Assembly: GCF_004125265.1 (NCBI RefSeq)
Contig: NZ_RDTE01000001.1
Location: 62,001 to 126,000, forward strand
Direction: 5' to 3'
From: Streptomyces lydicus
Lineage (GTDB): Bacteria > Actinomycetota > Actinomycetes > Streptomycetales > Streptomycetaceae
Length of the DNA stretch: 64,000 nt
A model generated the notes under the pieces. It was not told the DNA's origin. It saw nothing but the letters and a program-made list of their open reading frames with translations, and did not search any database. The translations under genes and the position numbers were made by a program. Positions 52,018 through 60,490 of the stretch are shown piece by piece. Numbering within the stretch: the first letter of the stretch is position 1; each line of letters opens with the position of its first letter.

Positions 52018-52174
52018 GGCGCTCCCCTCTTTCTGTTGTGGCGGTCCGTGTGGTGGCGGTGTCGTTGCGGACGGTAGGTCGCCTGGGGGGTGTGTGGGGC
52101 GGTGCGGGGGTGGGGGTGTCGGGGGGTGGGAGGCGGGTTGGGGTGGCGGTGCTGGGGGCGGGATACGCACGGCG

Positions 52175-52210
52175 GCCCCGCCCCGGGACACAGGGTGTCG
52201 GGGGCGGGGC
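52175..52210 (-). terminator. Hairpin terminator with GCCCCGCCCC stem
   Basis: Arms GCCCCGCCCC / GGGGCGGGGC, 46 nt after the stop of the 52256 gene. It resembles the hairpins following the next minus-strand genes in this part of the window. Confidence 0.65.
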
Positions 52211-52255
52211 TGTGGGAGAGGTGCTTGCGTCGCCGCCTGCCGGAAAGGGGGCGGG

Positions 52256-53005
52256 TTACTTCTGGGGGGCGCGGTTGAAGCAGGCGTCGACGTCGGTTGC
52301 GGTGCAGTGGGGCGGGCACGGCGATGGGGGCAGGTTGGTGAGGAGGGCGCGGACGTCGTTGGTGCCCTCGGCCGTCTTGTGGGTGACGTCGTGCTCTGAG
52401 GGGTAAGCGAGTGTGGCGCGGAGCACCTTCCCGGAGCGGGTCCCGATGACGATGTGCCCCGTGGCGCCGTGCGGGCCGCGTGCGGCGAGGTGCAGCAGGT
52501 GCTTGGCCTTGCCGGTCTGCCAGGTCAGGCGCAGTTCCTTGGAGGCGGCCAGGCTGACGATGCTTCGTGTGTACGCGGTCAGCCCGTGCGGGGCGACCGG
52601 AATGTCGGCGTGGTGGGTGCGTAGTTCAAGGGCCGTGTCGTTCAGGGTGAGGGTCATGGTGTTGTGGCCGTCGCGCTGCGCCCGGAGTAGGTCGGAGTGC
52701 AGGCACTCGCCGGTGGCGGGGTCGTGCAGCGGGATCGCGTCGATGTCATCGCCGCCGAGGGTGCCGGATGCGTCGTCGCCGCTGGGAGCGTTGCCCTCGG
52801 CGTAGGTGTCGCGGGGTGCGTTCTTGTGGGTGGTGTTTCCGGTGAGGTAGGTGCCGCTGTTGTCCCGGACGCACCACAGGGCAGCGTGAGTGTCCTCTCC
52901 GTTCTGGCGCTGGTCGTAGGTGGGGCGCAGGGTGTGGCGTGGGGCGAGCATCGAGTGTGTGGCGATGTCGATGACTTCGTTGAGGGCGAATTTCAGTGTG
53001 GTCAT
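52256..53005 (-). CDS. Hypothetical protein
   Basis: 249 residues from ATG 53005, with GAGAAGG upstream. The protein contains AALWCVRDNSGTYLTGN, then LHDPATGECLHSDLLRAQRD, MTLTLNDTALELRTHHADIP and a cysteine group near the end (PCPPHCTATDVDACF). Its sequence is lower in GC than the flanking non-coding DNA. The mixed beta-rich look is similar to the 54247 gene product (both have a W-C or W-W strand followed by D-N/G-D-G-T), but a relation is not certain. Not recognised. Confidence 0.65.
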   Translation of the reverse strand: MTTLKFALNEVIDIATHSMLAPRHTLRPTYDQRQNGEDTHAALWCVRDNSGTYLTGNTTHKNAPRDTYAEGNAPSGDDASGTLGGDDIDAIPLHDPATGECLHSDLLRAQRDGHNTMTLTLNDTALELRTHHADIPVAPHGLTAYTRSIVSLAASKELRLTWQTGKAKHLLHLAARGPHGATGHIVIGTRSGKVLRATLAYPSEHDVTHKTAEGTNDVRALLTNLPPSPCPPHCTATDVDACFNRAPQK

Positions 53006-53211
53006 GGGTGTTGGCCTTCTCGGTTCGGTGTGCGGCCTGGTTGTTCTGCGGGCTGTGGGCCCGGCCGGGCGTGGGTTCAGTGCGGAGGGTGGTGTGGGTG
53101 CCAGGCGGGTGGGGGCCGTGCGGGGAGTTCCGGCCGGGGTTGACTGTCGCTGGGGGTGGGGTTAGCGGAGCAGCCCGGCCGGGGCGGGGTGATCGGTGGT
53201 CGGGCAGCAGT

Positions 53212-53247
53212 ACGGCCCCGCGTCGGTGGTGTGCCGGGCGGGGCCGT
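53212..53247 (-). terminator. Hairpin terminator with ACGGCCCCGC stem
   Basis: Arms ACGGCCCCGC / GCGGGGCCGT with a 16-nt loop, about 60 nt after the stop of the 53311 gene. The stem sequence recurs after the 54247, 55066, 55599 and 58004 genes. Confidence 0.7.
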
Positions 53248-53310
53248 GAGGTGTGTGGCGGGCGGGGTGCCACGGACGCGGGGCGCGGCCGGGGCCGGGG
53301 CCGCTCGTTG

Positions 53311-53961
53311 TCACATGCGGGCGTGTTCGGGATGGCGTAGGACGAACAGTGCCTTTGCCTGGTTCGTGGTGGAGCGGACCAGGCGGCTGTAGTCGGGGCC
53401 GCCCCACACCGTCCATCGGTCGTCGCCGATCTGTGGGGACCAGGTGAGGGCGTACTGCTCCTCGTCGGCTGTGCGTACGTCCCACCACCCCCGCTGTGTC
53501 CGGGGGGTGACCGTGGCACCCTCGATGGCCGGAATCTCCGGCAGCGGTCCGAACCGCCGCTCGACATAGTCCAGATAGGACCGGGTTGGCTCGATTGCGA
53601 GTTGAGCTTGGCTGCCGTTCTGCTGCCAGTAGGCACCACGCACTACCCGGAAACCGCGGCTGCTGACCTTGGCCAGGGCGGCGCCGGTCAGTTCGTCGGA
53701 GACCGGTGACACGTGCTTGGTCCCGGGCAGCGAGATCACGTCACGAGGCGCGTGAGTGTGGCCCTGGGCGTCCTGGAACCGCAGTGCGGCCGTGCCCATG
53801 AGCGGCGAAACGTACAGCTCTACCTGCGTGGGACGCGTACGCTCCTCCGCCCGCCGGTCGCACTCGCGGGCCTCTGCTTCGCTGTGCTGGATCGTCTGTG
53901 GCGTGTCCGCGCTGTTCTCGGCCAGTCGCGATGCCGTGTGGTGCTTGTGGGGAGTGGTCAT
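53311..53961 (-). CDS. Hypothetical protein
   Basis: 216 residues from ATG 53961 behind AAAGGAA. A polar N-terminus (HKHHTASRLAENSADTPQTI) is followed by beta-rich segments (VELYVSPLMGTAALRFQDAQ; VSSRGFRVVRGAYWQQNGSQ) and a C-terminal part with WWDVRTADEEQYALTWSPQ and DDRWTVWGGPDYSRL, ending ALFVLRHPEHARM. The tryptophan-rich, strand-rich character suggests a compact beta fold. No catalytic or metal motif. Not recognised. Confidence 0.65.
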   Translation of the reverse strand: MTTPHKHHTASRLAENSADTPQTIQHSEAEARECDRRAEERTRPTQVELYVSPLMGTAALRFQDAQGHTHAPRDVISLPGTKHVSPVSDELTGAALAKVSSRGFRVVRGAYWQQNGSQAQLAIEPTRSYLDYVERRFGPLPEIPAIEGATVTPRTQRGWWDVRTADEEQYALTWSPQIGDDRWTVWGGPDYSRLVRSTTNQAKALFVLRHPEHARM

Positions 53962-54196
53962 TGTGTTCCTTTCTGCGGTGGCCGCGCGCCGGTTGGTCGC
54001 GCAGTCGGGTGCAGGTGCCGGGCCGCGCCGCGCGGCAAGGGGGGGTGCCTGCGTGGGCGCGGCCCGGCTGGCCGGTCGCCTCGGCACACGGGAGGGGTCC
54101 GTGCGGGGCGTTCCCGGCTGGACTGACCGTGCGGCGCAGCGGGGTTAGTAGCGCAATCCGGCCGGGGCGGGGCCGGGCTCATGGTGGGCAGCAGTG

Positions 54197-54232
54197 CGGC
54201 CCCGTGCCGGACGGGGTCCGGGCGCGGGGCCG
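54197..54232 (-). terminator. Hairpin terminator with CGGCCCCG stem
   Basis: Arms CGGCCCCG / CGGGGCCG, with extra pairing inside the loop (GCCGGA / TCCGGG), 15 nt after the stop of the 54247 gene. Confidence 0.7.
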
Positions 54233-54246
54233 TGGTGGGTGGGGGT

Positions 54247-54744
54247 CTAGCTGGTGGTCATGGTGAGCAGCATGCCGTCGTCGTCGTAGGTGACGTGGAG
54301 CAGGAAGTGGGTGGCGTGGGTGGGGGCGGTGCGCAGGATGTCGATGAGGGTTTGGCCCTCGTCGAGGGGCTGGGTGAGGTCGAGGGTTTCGTGGAGGTCG
54401 TCGCCTCCGAGGAGGGGGGAGGGGTCGGTGCCCGGTCCCCAGGTGTCGGCGTAGGCGATGTGGCGCCAGTGGCCGTTGTCGTCGCGGGCGGCGGGGGTGT
54501 TGTCGATGCCGTTGCTCATGAGGAACGTGCCGTCCCCCTTGATCCACCACAGGTGGGGGCGGGCGTCGGTGTCGCCGGGGCCGAGGGCGTGATCGGCGGC
54601 GGCGAGGGCGTGTTCGGCCGCGGAGCGGACTCGGTCGAGGGGGAAGGTGAGGGTGCAGTTCTGCTGTGTGGGGGGCTGGTAGGTGTCGCCGAGGACTTCG
54701 CGGAGCAGGGCGTTGAAGTCTTCGGGGGTGGTGGGGTGGGTCAT
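54247..54744 (-). CDS. Hypothetical protein
   Basis: 165 residues from ATG 54744 behind AAGGAA. It has an N-terminal helix (TPEDFNALLREVLGD), a segment CTLTFPLDRVRSAAEHALAA, then RPHLWWIKGDGTFLMSNGI and WRHIAYADTWGPGTDPSPLL, and a C-terminal HFLLHVTYDDDGMLLTM. This looks like a small alpha/beta domain; the FLMSNGI / HIAYADTWG context is typical of immunity- or DUF-type accessory proteins, but no family was recognised. It has its own start signal and terminator. Confidence 0.65.
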   Translation of the reverse strand: MTHPTTPEDFNALLREVLGDTYQPPTQQNCTLTFPLDRVRSAAEHALAAADHALGPGDTDARPHLWWIKGDGTFLMSNGIDNTPAARDDNGHWRHIAYADTWGPGTDPSPLLGGDDLHETLDLTQPLDEGQTLIDILRTAPTHATHFLLHVTYDDDGMLLTMTTS

Positions 54745-54954
54745 GTTGGTTCCTTGGTGTGGTGGGTGCGGGTTGTCGGCGGCGCGAGGCCGGGCGCGGC
54801 GGGTGCCGTGGGGTGATGGTGGGGCGGCGGGGGGCTATGTGGGCAAGGGCAGGTCGGTCCTGGCGTGTGTGGGTGGGTGGGGCGCGCGGGGCCGCCGGCG
54901 GGGCGGCGGGGCTGGCGGTGGGATGCCGGGGAGTTAGGGGCGGTGTATGCGGAG

Positions 54955-54987
54955 CGGCCCCGCCCCGGGTGTGCAGGGGCGGGGCCG
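54955..54987 (-). terminator. 12-bp hairpin terminator
   Basis: Arms CGGCCCCGCCCC / GGGGCGGGGCCG with a 9-nt loop, about 80 nt after the 55066 gene. The non-coding DNA to 54744 shows nothing else. Confidence 0.7.
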
Positions 54988-55065
54988 GTTGGGGTGGTTA
55001 GTCGTATGCGGGCTCGGGGCTTCGGTGTGGTCGGTGCGGTTGCCGCGCTCTCCGTCGGCGGTGGG

Positions 55066-55428
55066 CTAGCCCTCGGTCGGCAGCAGCAGCTGACCGTGCG
55101 GCGAGCAGGCGTCGCGGGCGTGGTCCTGTACGGCCATGGTGTGCTCCATTGCCTGCCGGTCCTCGACGAAGCACGCGTACCAGCCGCACCGTGTGCAGCG
55201 GGACCAGATGAAGGTGCGGGTGTCCTTCGGCCGCGACGGTGGGTACGGGCCCATCCATGTGCGGATGTGGCGGGTGTCCATCCGTGCGGACAGGCGTCGG
55301 CCTTCGGGGCAGCGCCGTTCGATGTCGTCGGCAACGGTGGCCGAGGCTGCGGCCGTGGTGCATGTCGTGCAGCCGTGCTGGTGCTCGGCGAATCGGTTGG
55401 GGAAGAAGGTGTTGCTGGCGGTCTTCAT
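55066..55428 (-). CDS. Small cysteine-rich protein
   Basis: 120 residues from ATG 55428. Cysteines occur in GCTTCTTAA, ERRCPEGRR, SRCTRCGWYACF and DACSPHG, giving two CxxC pairs plus extras and a probable zinc-binding fold. ARMDTRHIRTWMGPYPPS lies between them. The ribosome binding site is weak. Monocistronic with its own terminator. Similar small treble-clef-like proteins are frequent among Streptomyces phage and plasmid genes. Role unknown. Confidence 0.6.
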   Translation of the reverse strand: MKTASNTFFPNRFAEHQHGCTTCTTAAASATVADDIERRCPEGRRLSARMDTRHIRTWMGPYPPSRPKDTRTFIWSRCTRCGWYACFVEDRQAMEHTMAVQDHARDACSPHGQLLLPTEG

Positions 55429-55545
55429 CTGGTGGTGCTCGCTTCTCGGCGTCGGGAAGTGGGCGCGTCGGCTGCGAGGGCGGTTGGCGGCAGCTCGGTA
55501 CGGGTGGGGGTGTGCGGACGGCCCGCCTGCGGGCGCAGGGCGCAG

Positions 55546-55581
55546 CGGCCCCGCGCCGGTGGTGTGCCGGGCGCGGGGCCG
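55546..55581 (-). terminator. Hairpin terminator with CGGCCCCGCGCC stem
   Basis: 12-bp arms CGGCCCCGCGCC / GGCGCGGGGCCG and a further small stem in the loop, 18 nt after the stop of the 55599 gene. Confidence 0.75.
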
Positions 55582-55598
55582 TGGGAGGGATGGGCCGG

Positions 55599-56294
55599 TC
55601 AGTGGCGGTGGGTGATGCGTTCACCGGCGAGGGGGGGCAGGGCGGTGGGTTCGGGGACGGCGGTGAAGCTGATGGGGTCGACGCGGAGGCAGATGATCCA
55701 GTGGTCGGGGCCGGTGACCTTGATGACGTCGCCGGTGGAGACGGAGCGGAGGCTGTCGCTGGGCCAGGTCTGGCCGTTGTCGTCGGGGCCTTGGTGGTTG
55801 CCGACGGTGTAGGCGGCGTCGGCGGCGTCTTCGTGGGTGCGGATGCGGTGGCTGGCGTGGAAGACCAGGTGCAGGGGGCTGCCGTCGGGGTGGGCGGCGG
55901 CGAGCGGGTGGTGGTGCTGGTGGCCGTCGAAGTTGTCGCGGTGCATGTAGACGGTGGTGGTGTACGCGTCCGGGGTGGTGGTGGGGGCGGTGTCGGGGCG
56001 GGGAAGACGTCGCGGGGTGGGGTAGGAATCGTTGTGCTGGGCGCGCATGGGGAGGTCGGGGCGGAGTTCACGCAGGCGTGCGGCGGGCACGGCCCGGGAG
56101 AGGCTGGCGATGTTCACGAAGCGGGCTCCGCACCCGCCGCCGGGCTGCGGCTGCCATCCGGAGACGTCGGTGTGGCGGTGCACACCGTGGAGGGTCGGCT
56201 TGTTGCAGTTTCCGCATCGGGACTCGAAGTCGCCGACGAGGAGGGTGGCCGTGGCGGGCTCGTTGGCGGGGAGCGGTGGGGTGGGCTGGAACAT
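55599..56294 (-). CDS. Hypothetical protein with zinc-ribbon-like start
   Basis: 231 residues from ATG 56294 behind GAGGAG. Residues about 28-60 have SRCGNCNKPTLHGVHRHTDV and GGGCGARFVN, a CxxC...C pattern. The rest includes TTTVYMHRDNFDGHQHHHPL, LHLVFHASHRIRTHEDAADA and a strand DVIKVTGPDHWIICLRVDPI near the C-terminus. Histidine-rich stretches could bind metal. No recognised family. Upstream (56295-57107) is 800 nt of non-coding DNA filled with repeat copies. Confidence 0.65.
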   Translation of the reverse strand: MFQPTPPLPANEPATATLLVGDFESRCGNCNKPTLHGVHRHTDVSGWQPQPGGGCGARFVNIASLSRAVPAARLRELRPDLPMRAQHNDSYPTPRRLPRPDTAPTTTPDAYTTTVYMHRDNFDGHQHHHPLAAAHPDGSPLHLVFHASHRIRTHEDAADAAYTVGNHQGPDDNGQTWPSDSLRSVSTGDVIKVTGPDHWIICLRVDPISFTAVPEPTALPPLAGERITHRH

Positions 56295-56540
56295 GACGGG
56301 CTCCTCGTGTGGGGTGAGAGGGGTGGGTACGTCGGGTAGAGCCGGGGTGTGTGGCCGGCTGGTGGCTGGTCGCGCGCAGCTCGTTGGAGGGCTTGTGGTG
56401 GGTGGTCCCTGCTGCGCTGACTGTGGTGCGCGGGCGGGGCGGTGGCCGGGGTGTGTCCCGCGCCTGCGTGGTGGGCGGTGTGCCGGGCAGGCGACGGGGT
56501 GGGCATAGCACGTGCCGGGCCCTGCCCTGGCCGGGTGGGG

Positions 56541-56700
56541 CCGGACCGCCCCTGGGGTGGGGTGGGGCGGTCCGGCGGCCGGGGGCTCGACCGCGCCTGG
56601 GGGGGGTGGTGCGGGAGCGCCTTCCGGCACCACTGACACTCCCCCGGGTGGGGGCAAGACGCGCAAGCGCAGGGGGTGCGGACGGCGGGCGTGCGGCGGG
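56541..56700. repeat. Dispersed intergenic repeat, copy A
   Basis: Begins with a hairpin CCGGACCGCCCC / GGGGCGGTCCGG. It continues through GGGGGCTCGACCGC, GTGCGGGAGCGCCTTCCGGC and ACACTCCCCC to GCGCAAGCGCA. Copies B (60874-61000) and C (62283-62431) share this order almost base for base. All three lie in non-coding DNA between minus-strand genes. Confidence 0.8.
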
Positions 56701-56705
56701 GCGAC

Positions 56706-56768
56706 GGGAACGCGGAAGCCCGCCCCGGGAACGCGGAGGCCCGCCCCGGGAACGCGGAGGCCCGCCCC
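56706..56768. repeat. 21-bp tandem repeat, three copies
   Basis: The unit GGGAACGCGGARGCCCGCCCC is repeated at 56706, 56727 and 56748. Single versions of the same unit occur around 62047 and, in shorter form, 61020. It directly follows dispersed repeat copy A and contains a small GC palindrome (GCCCGCCCCGGGAGCGGGGCGGGC at its end). Confidence 0.75.
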
Positions 56769-56849
56769 GGGAGCGGGGCGGGCCTTGGACGCGGGCCGGC
56801 GGGGTGGCCTGGGCGCGGGGTGTGGGGTGCCACGGGCCGCGGGGGTGCG

Positions 56850-56966
56850 GCTGGGGTGGGGGTTTGGGTTGCGGTACGGCCCGTGCCCGGGGAGGGTGTC
56901 CGGGCGCGGGGCCGTGCTGGTGTGGTGTCGGGGTGGTTAGCGGACGCGGGGCGCGGCCGGGGCCGG
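56850..56966. repeat. 117-bp direct repeat, copy 1
   Basis: Nearly identical (about five differences and one indel) to 57916-58033. It contains a terminator-like hairpin (ACGGCCC...GGGGCCGT) and the last codons plus stop of the 58004 gene (APAAPRVR), but here without that gene's body. Upstream on the minus strand the frame reads PAATVVVTTLDPCDGGD before the shared tail, a 40-codon frame from a TTG with no ribosome binding site. Confidence 0.85.
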
Positions 56967-57107
56967 GAGGTCGCCGCCGTCGCAGGGGTCCAGCGTCGTG
57001 ACTACGACCGTGGCGGCAGGCGGGGCGAATGCGAAAGGCCCACCCCGGGCGGGCCTCAAACTAGGCGGCCGGGTCCCGAAGATGCTGGCCGCCTCTGGAA
57101 CGTGCTT

Positions 57108-57641
57108 CTACGACCGCCATTCCGACCGGTAGTCCGGGTGCTTGTCGTGCGCGGCTGCCAGATGGCGGGCGACTTGGTCCAGGTCCTGTCGGATCCCGGC
57201 GAGTCGTTTCCGCCTCTCGGGGTCGGGATCGGCATCAATCTCAGTGATCAGCTTCCGCCATCTCTGGTTGAACAGGCGCTTGGCGCCTACCTCGGCCAGG
57301 ACGCGGGCTGGGTCATGGCGGGCAGCGTGCACGAAAGCGGGCATCGGCGAATCGGCATCCGGGTCGGCAGGGTCCGGAGTGGAGGCGACGACCGCTCCCC
57401 ATCGTCCGCCCATGACCTCAGGCGGGCGCGGCAGTCCAGGGCGCAGGGCGACAAGTAGCTCTTCATCGTCGTGATCGCTGATGTGAGCCTCCCACTCATC
57501 ACCTGTGGGTGAGGGCTGCCAGGCGCCCGGCTCGCCGACCACTGTGGCGCCGCTGGCCGCGCGGGCCACCATCTCGTCCTCGTCGAGCCGGGCGTCGTTG
57601 AAATCGGCGATCGCGAGGAGTTCAGCGGTGGGTTGGGTCAA
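57108..57641 (-). CDS. DUF6221-like protein
   Basis: 177 residues from a TTG at 57641; the start is fixed by a near-perfect AGGAGGTCC 5 nt upstream. The sequence DFNDARLDEDEMVARAA, a tryptophan-containing middle, and FVHAARHDPARVLAEVGAKR follow the DUF6221 pattern common in Streptomyces chromosomes, plasmids and phages. The C-terminal helices (LAGIRQDLDQVARHLAAAHD) end in DYRSEWRS. Function is unknown for the whole family. The gene is slightly lower in GC than the flanking repeats. Confidence 0.8.
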   Translation of the reverse strand: MTQPTAELLAIADFNDARLDEDEMVARAASGATVVGEPGAWQPSPTGDEWEAHISDHDDEELLVALRPGLPRPPEVMGGRWGAVVASTPDPADPDADSPMPAFVHAARHDPARVLAEVGAKRLFNQRWRKLITEIDADPDPERRKRLAGIRQDLDQVARHLAAAHDKHPDYRSEWRS

Positions 57642-57915
57642 GAGGACCTCCTAGATCAGAAGCGGGCCAGTACAGCCGAACTCACACAAGCATGATCCAG
57701 GGGTGAGAGGTAAGGGCGGCAACCTGGCCTGGGTGATGCCGAGGGTGTTGAGGAGCCACTCGCTGACGCGGGACGGGCCGGGGCTGTGCGGAACAGCGGG
57801 GTGCGCGCAGGGGGCTAGGGCTTCTTCACGGTGGTGATGACGTGGGCCTGATCCGTGCCGCGGTTGCGGTCCTTGCTGGCCGTCTGATCCGTGCCGGGGG
57901 TGCGGTGCGGGTGCT

Positions 57916-58033
57916 GCTGGGGCGGGGGTTTGGGTAGCGGTACGGCCCCGTGTCCGGGGAGGGTGTCCGGGCGCGGGGCCGTGCTGGTGTGGTGTTGGGG
58001 TGGTTAGCGGACGCGGGGCGCGGCCGGGGCCGG
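57916..58033. repeat. 117-bp direct repeat, copy 2
   Basis: Covers the stop codon and 3' hairpin (ACGGCCCCGTGTCCGG / CCGGGCGCGGGGCCGT) of the 58004 gene. See copy 1 at 56850-56966. Between 57651 and 57915 there is no intact gene, although a short start-less frame ending HVITTVKKP looks coding. Confidence 0.85.
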
Positions 58034-58432
58034 TGCCTTGGGGGCGGCGGGTGCCTTCGGCTTGGGGGCGGCCGGGGCCTTGGGCTTGGGGGCGGCGGGG
58101 GCCTTGGGTGCTGCAGGAGTCTTCGGCTTGGCCGGGGTCTTCGGCTTGGGGGCCGGGTTGGTGGTGGTGTGCTTGTGCGGGGCGGTGCCGGGGTGGTGGT
58201 GCGTGTTCTGGTGGGTGGGGCGGGTGGTGGTGCTGGTGTGGGTCAGCAGGCAGGGGCGGGGCCCGCCGTGCACGATGTCGGTGTGGGCGGTGTGGGTGGC
58301 GTGGCAGCGCGGCGGGGTGTTGTGGTCGGGGAGGATCGCTGCGAGGAGCAGCAGGAAGCTGAACAGGACGATGACGGCTGCTGCGAGGAGCGTGAGGAGG
58401 GCGGGGGCGGGGGTGCGGGAGTTGGAGTTCAT
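58004..58432 (-). CDS. Single-pass membrane protein with Pro-Lys-Ala repeat tail
   Basis: 142 residues from ATG 58432 behind GAAAGG. A hydrophobic helix (about 11-33: ALLTLLAAAVIVLFSFLLLL) anchors it. The middle carries CHATHTAHTDIVHGGPRPCL and LTHTSTTTRPTHQNTHHHPG, then a low-complexity PKTPAKPKTPAAPKAPAAPK repeat region (about 93-137). The tail suggests spanning of the cell wall or a flexible linker. A degraded relative lies at 61090-61432. No known family. Confidence 0.65.
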   Translation of the reverse strand: MNSNSRTPAPALLTLLAAAVIVLFSFLLLLAAILPDHNTPPRCHATHTAHTDIVHGGPRPCLLTHTSTTTRPTHQNTHHHPGTAPHKHTTTNPAPKPKTPAKPKTPAAPKAPAAPKPKAPAAPKPKAPAAPKAPAPAAPRVR

Positions 58433-59533
58433 GAAGCTGCCTTTCGAAGAGAACTGGTAAGGGCGCGGGCCGGGTTGAACGATCCGGCGCACGGCGGTCG
58501 CCTTGAGCGACGCAGCAGCCGGGGCCGTGCGCTGCCGGGCCGGTTGTGCGGCTCGTGTGCTGCAACCACTGTGATGGCCGGACGAGTTAGCCGGACAAGA
58601 CCAGCAGCCGACCGGCCCCGGCCCGGTGCCCCGGCGCCAGGCCGGGGTCCCCGGGCCGCCGGGCCTCGACGGGCGACGGCAGCCCGCACCGGTGGGAAGG
58701 ACGGCCCACGTCGGCGGGGCGGGAGACGACGGCGGGCACAGCCGACGACGCAGGGCCATGGGAAGGGCGAGGACTGCCACGCCGGGTGCGTGGCCGACGA
58801 CGGCCGCGGCGCGTGGGCAGCCCGCCGCGCCGGGGTCCACGACGGCGGCGGGCGGCCAAGGCGCCGCAAGGTGGCGGGGTGCCGGGGAGCGCGGTCGCCG
58901 TGCTCAGCGTGGTCTGCCGGCACCGGGACGGGGCCTGGGCCGGCCTGGGCCAGCGGCATACCGGGGCGCGCGGCCCGCGCGCGGTGGGCGGCCCGCGACG
59001 GTGGGCGGCCCGCGACGGTGGCGCCGCGGCGGGGCGGGGCCGGGCGGGGCGTTCCAGCTGAACTGACCGTCGCGGGTGGTCCGGATACCGGCGCAACCCG
59101 GCTGGGACGGGGCCGGGACGCGGGCGCTGCGCGGAACCGGGGCCGGGCATGGGCGTGCCCCGGGCGGCCGGGTCGGGGCGGTGGCGTGAGTGCCGGGCCG
59201 CGCACACCGCAGGGAAAGGGGGCCTGCGGTGTGCGCGGCCCGGCGGTCGGTCGCCTCGGCGCACGAGAGGGGGAATCTGTGCGGGGCGGGCCCGGCCGGT
59301 CCGGATGCTCGACGCACGAGAAGGGGAGCTGTGCGGGCGTTCCGGCTGAACTGACCATCGTGGGTGTGCGGTTACCGGCGCAACCCGGCCGGCGCCGGGA
59401 CGGGGGCCGGGACACGGCCAGCGGCGCCGGGGCACGCGCCGGGCGCGAGGCGGCGGCCAGCCACCGCAGAGGCGGAATGCGGCAGGCCCACCCCGCCGTG
59501 TGGCGGGGTGGGCCAAGGGGTGTGGTGGGTGGT
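58433..59533. other. 1.1 kb of non-coding, repeat-rich DNA
   Basis: No gene is supported on either strand. The stretch is extremely GC-rich and contains copies of a second dispersed motif, GTTCCRGCTGAACTGACC, at about 59050 and 59338. It also carries ACGAGARGGGG...TGTGCGGG blocks at about 59266 and 59316. A related block occurs at about 54090 after another gene. Many long open frames here are artefacts of composition. Confidence 0.6.
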
Positions 59534-60340
59534 TCAGAAGGGCGGTTCGTCGCTGTAGTTGTAGTCGCTGGGGCGGGGCGTGGGCTGCTGGTTGGCGGCG
59601 TGGATGAGGTCGTCGCGGAAGTCGCGTAGTCCGAGGACTGCGATGCGCTCCTGGCCGGTGGGCCAGTTGGGGTCGTTGTCGCGGGCCAGTCCGAAGTCTG
59701 GGTTTTCGTCGATGCGTTCGAGGGATTTGGCGACGATGTCCGCGGCGGCCTGGTAGTCGGTGGCCGGGTGGGTGAGGGTGTCCGGGCTGGGGGTGGGCAG
59801 GACGGTGGAGCTGTAGGCGGGGTCGTTGGTGACCAGCGTGCCGAGGACCATGACGGCCAGGGCCCAGGCGGTGTCGCACGCCTCGCGGTGGGCGGGGGTC
59901 AGGGTGAGGGCGGTGTTGGCGGTGTCGGCGTGGTGGCTGGAGCGGTCGATGGTTGTCTCGGCGGTGATGTGTGCGCCGAGGTGGAGTACGCCGGCGAGGG
60001 TGCCGGGCTTGTGCTCGGGGGCGGGCTGCCACGACCAGGGGTTGGTGTCGGTGGTGAGACGGTCCGCTGCGGCGTGCCAGCGGGGGCCGGGGTAGCCGTC
60101 GGTGCGCAGGGTGATCGCGCCGGTCTTGGGGTTGATGGTGATGCTGCCGCTGATGGGGCTGTTGCGGGTGTGGGGGTGTTGCTCGAAGAGGTTCAGGCCG
60201 GTGACGTGTTCGCCGGTGTGGAGGTTGGCGTGGGCGCGGGTGGCCAGTGGCGGGGTGGAGGCGACGAGGGCGGTGTAGAGGCCGTTGAAGGTGCCGGAGG
60301 TGGTGAGTGCCTCGTGGAGGCTCTCGTGGGTTTCGAACAT
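59534..60340 (-). CDS. Hypothetical protein
   Basis: 268 residues from ATG 60340 behind GAAAGGG. The first part has LHTGEHVTGLNLFEQHP and SGSITINPKTGAITLRTDGY, PGPRWHAAADRLTTDTNPWS. The middle has LAGVLHLGAHITAETTIDRS, and the C-terminal half is helical (AACDTAWALAVMVLGTLV-like, QAAADIVAKSLERIDENPD, ERIAVLGLRDFRDDLIHAAN). No known motif. Coding quality is high, with lower GC than the flanks. Not recognised. Confidence 0.65.
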   Translation of the reverse strand: MFETHESLHEALTTSGTFNGLYTALVASTPPLATRAHANLHTGEHVTGLNLFEQHPHTRNSPISGSITINPKTGAITLRTDGYPGPRWHAAADRLTTDTNPWSWQPAPEHKPGTLAGVLHLGAHITAETTIDRSSHHADTANTALTLTPAHREACDTAWALAVMVLGTLVTNDPAYSSTVLPTPSPDTLTHPATDYQAAADIVAKSLERIDENPDFGLARDNDPNWPTGQERIAVLGLRDFRDDLIHAANQQPTPRPSDYNYSDEPPF

Positions 60341-60490
60341 CGGTGTCCCTTTCGTGGTGGATGGGCCTGCGGGTGCGGGCCGGGCGGAGGGACGGTCAGC
60401 GGGGGTGGGGTTAGGCGGGCAAGGGGTGGTGGGTGTGCGCGGCCCGGCGCCGTGGTGGGTGCGGAGGCGGCGCCGGGTGAGGTTGGGGTG

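Noticed and set aside
57950..59629. A 559-codon plus-strand open frame across the repeat zone
   Set aside because: Low complexity, glycine/arginine-rich, no ribosome binding site, and antisense to the 58004 gene; explained by base composition.
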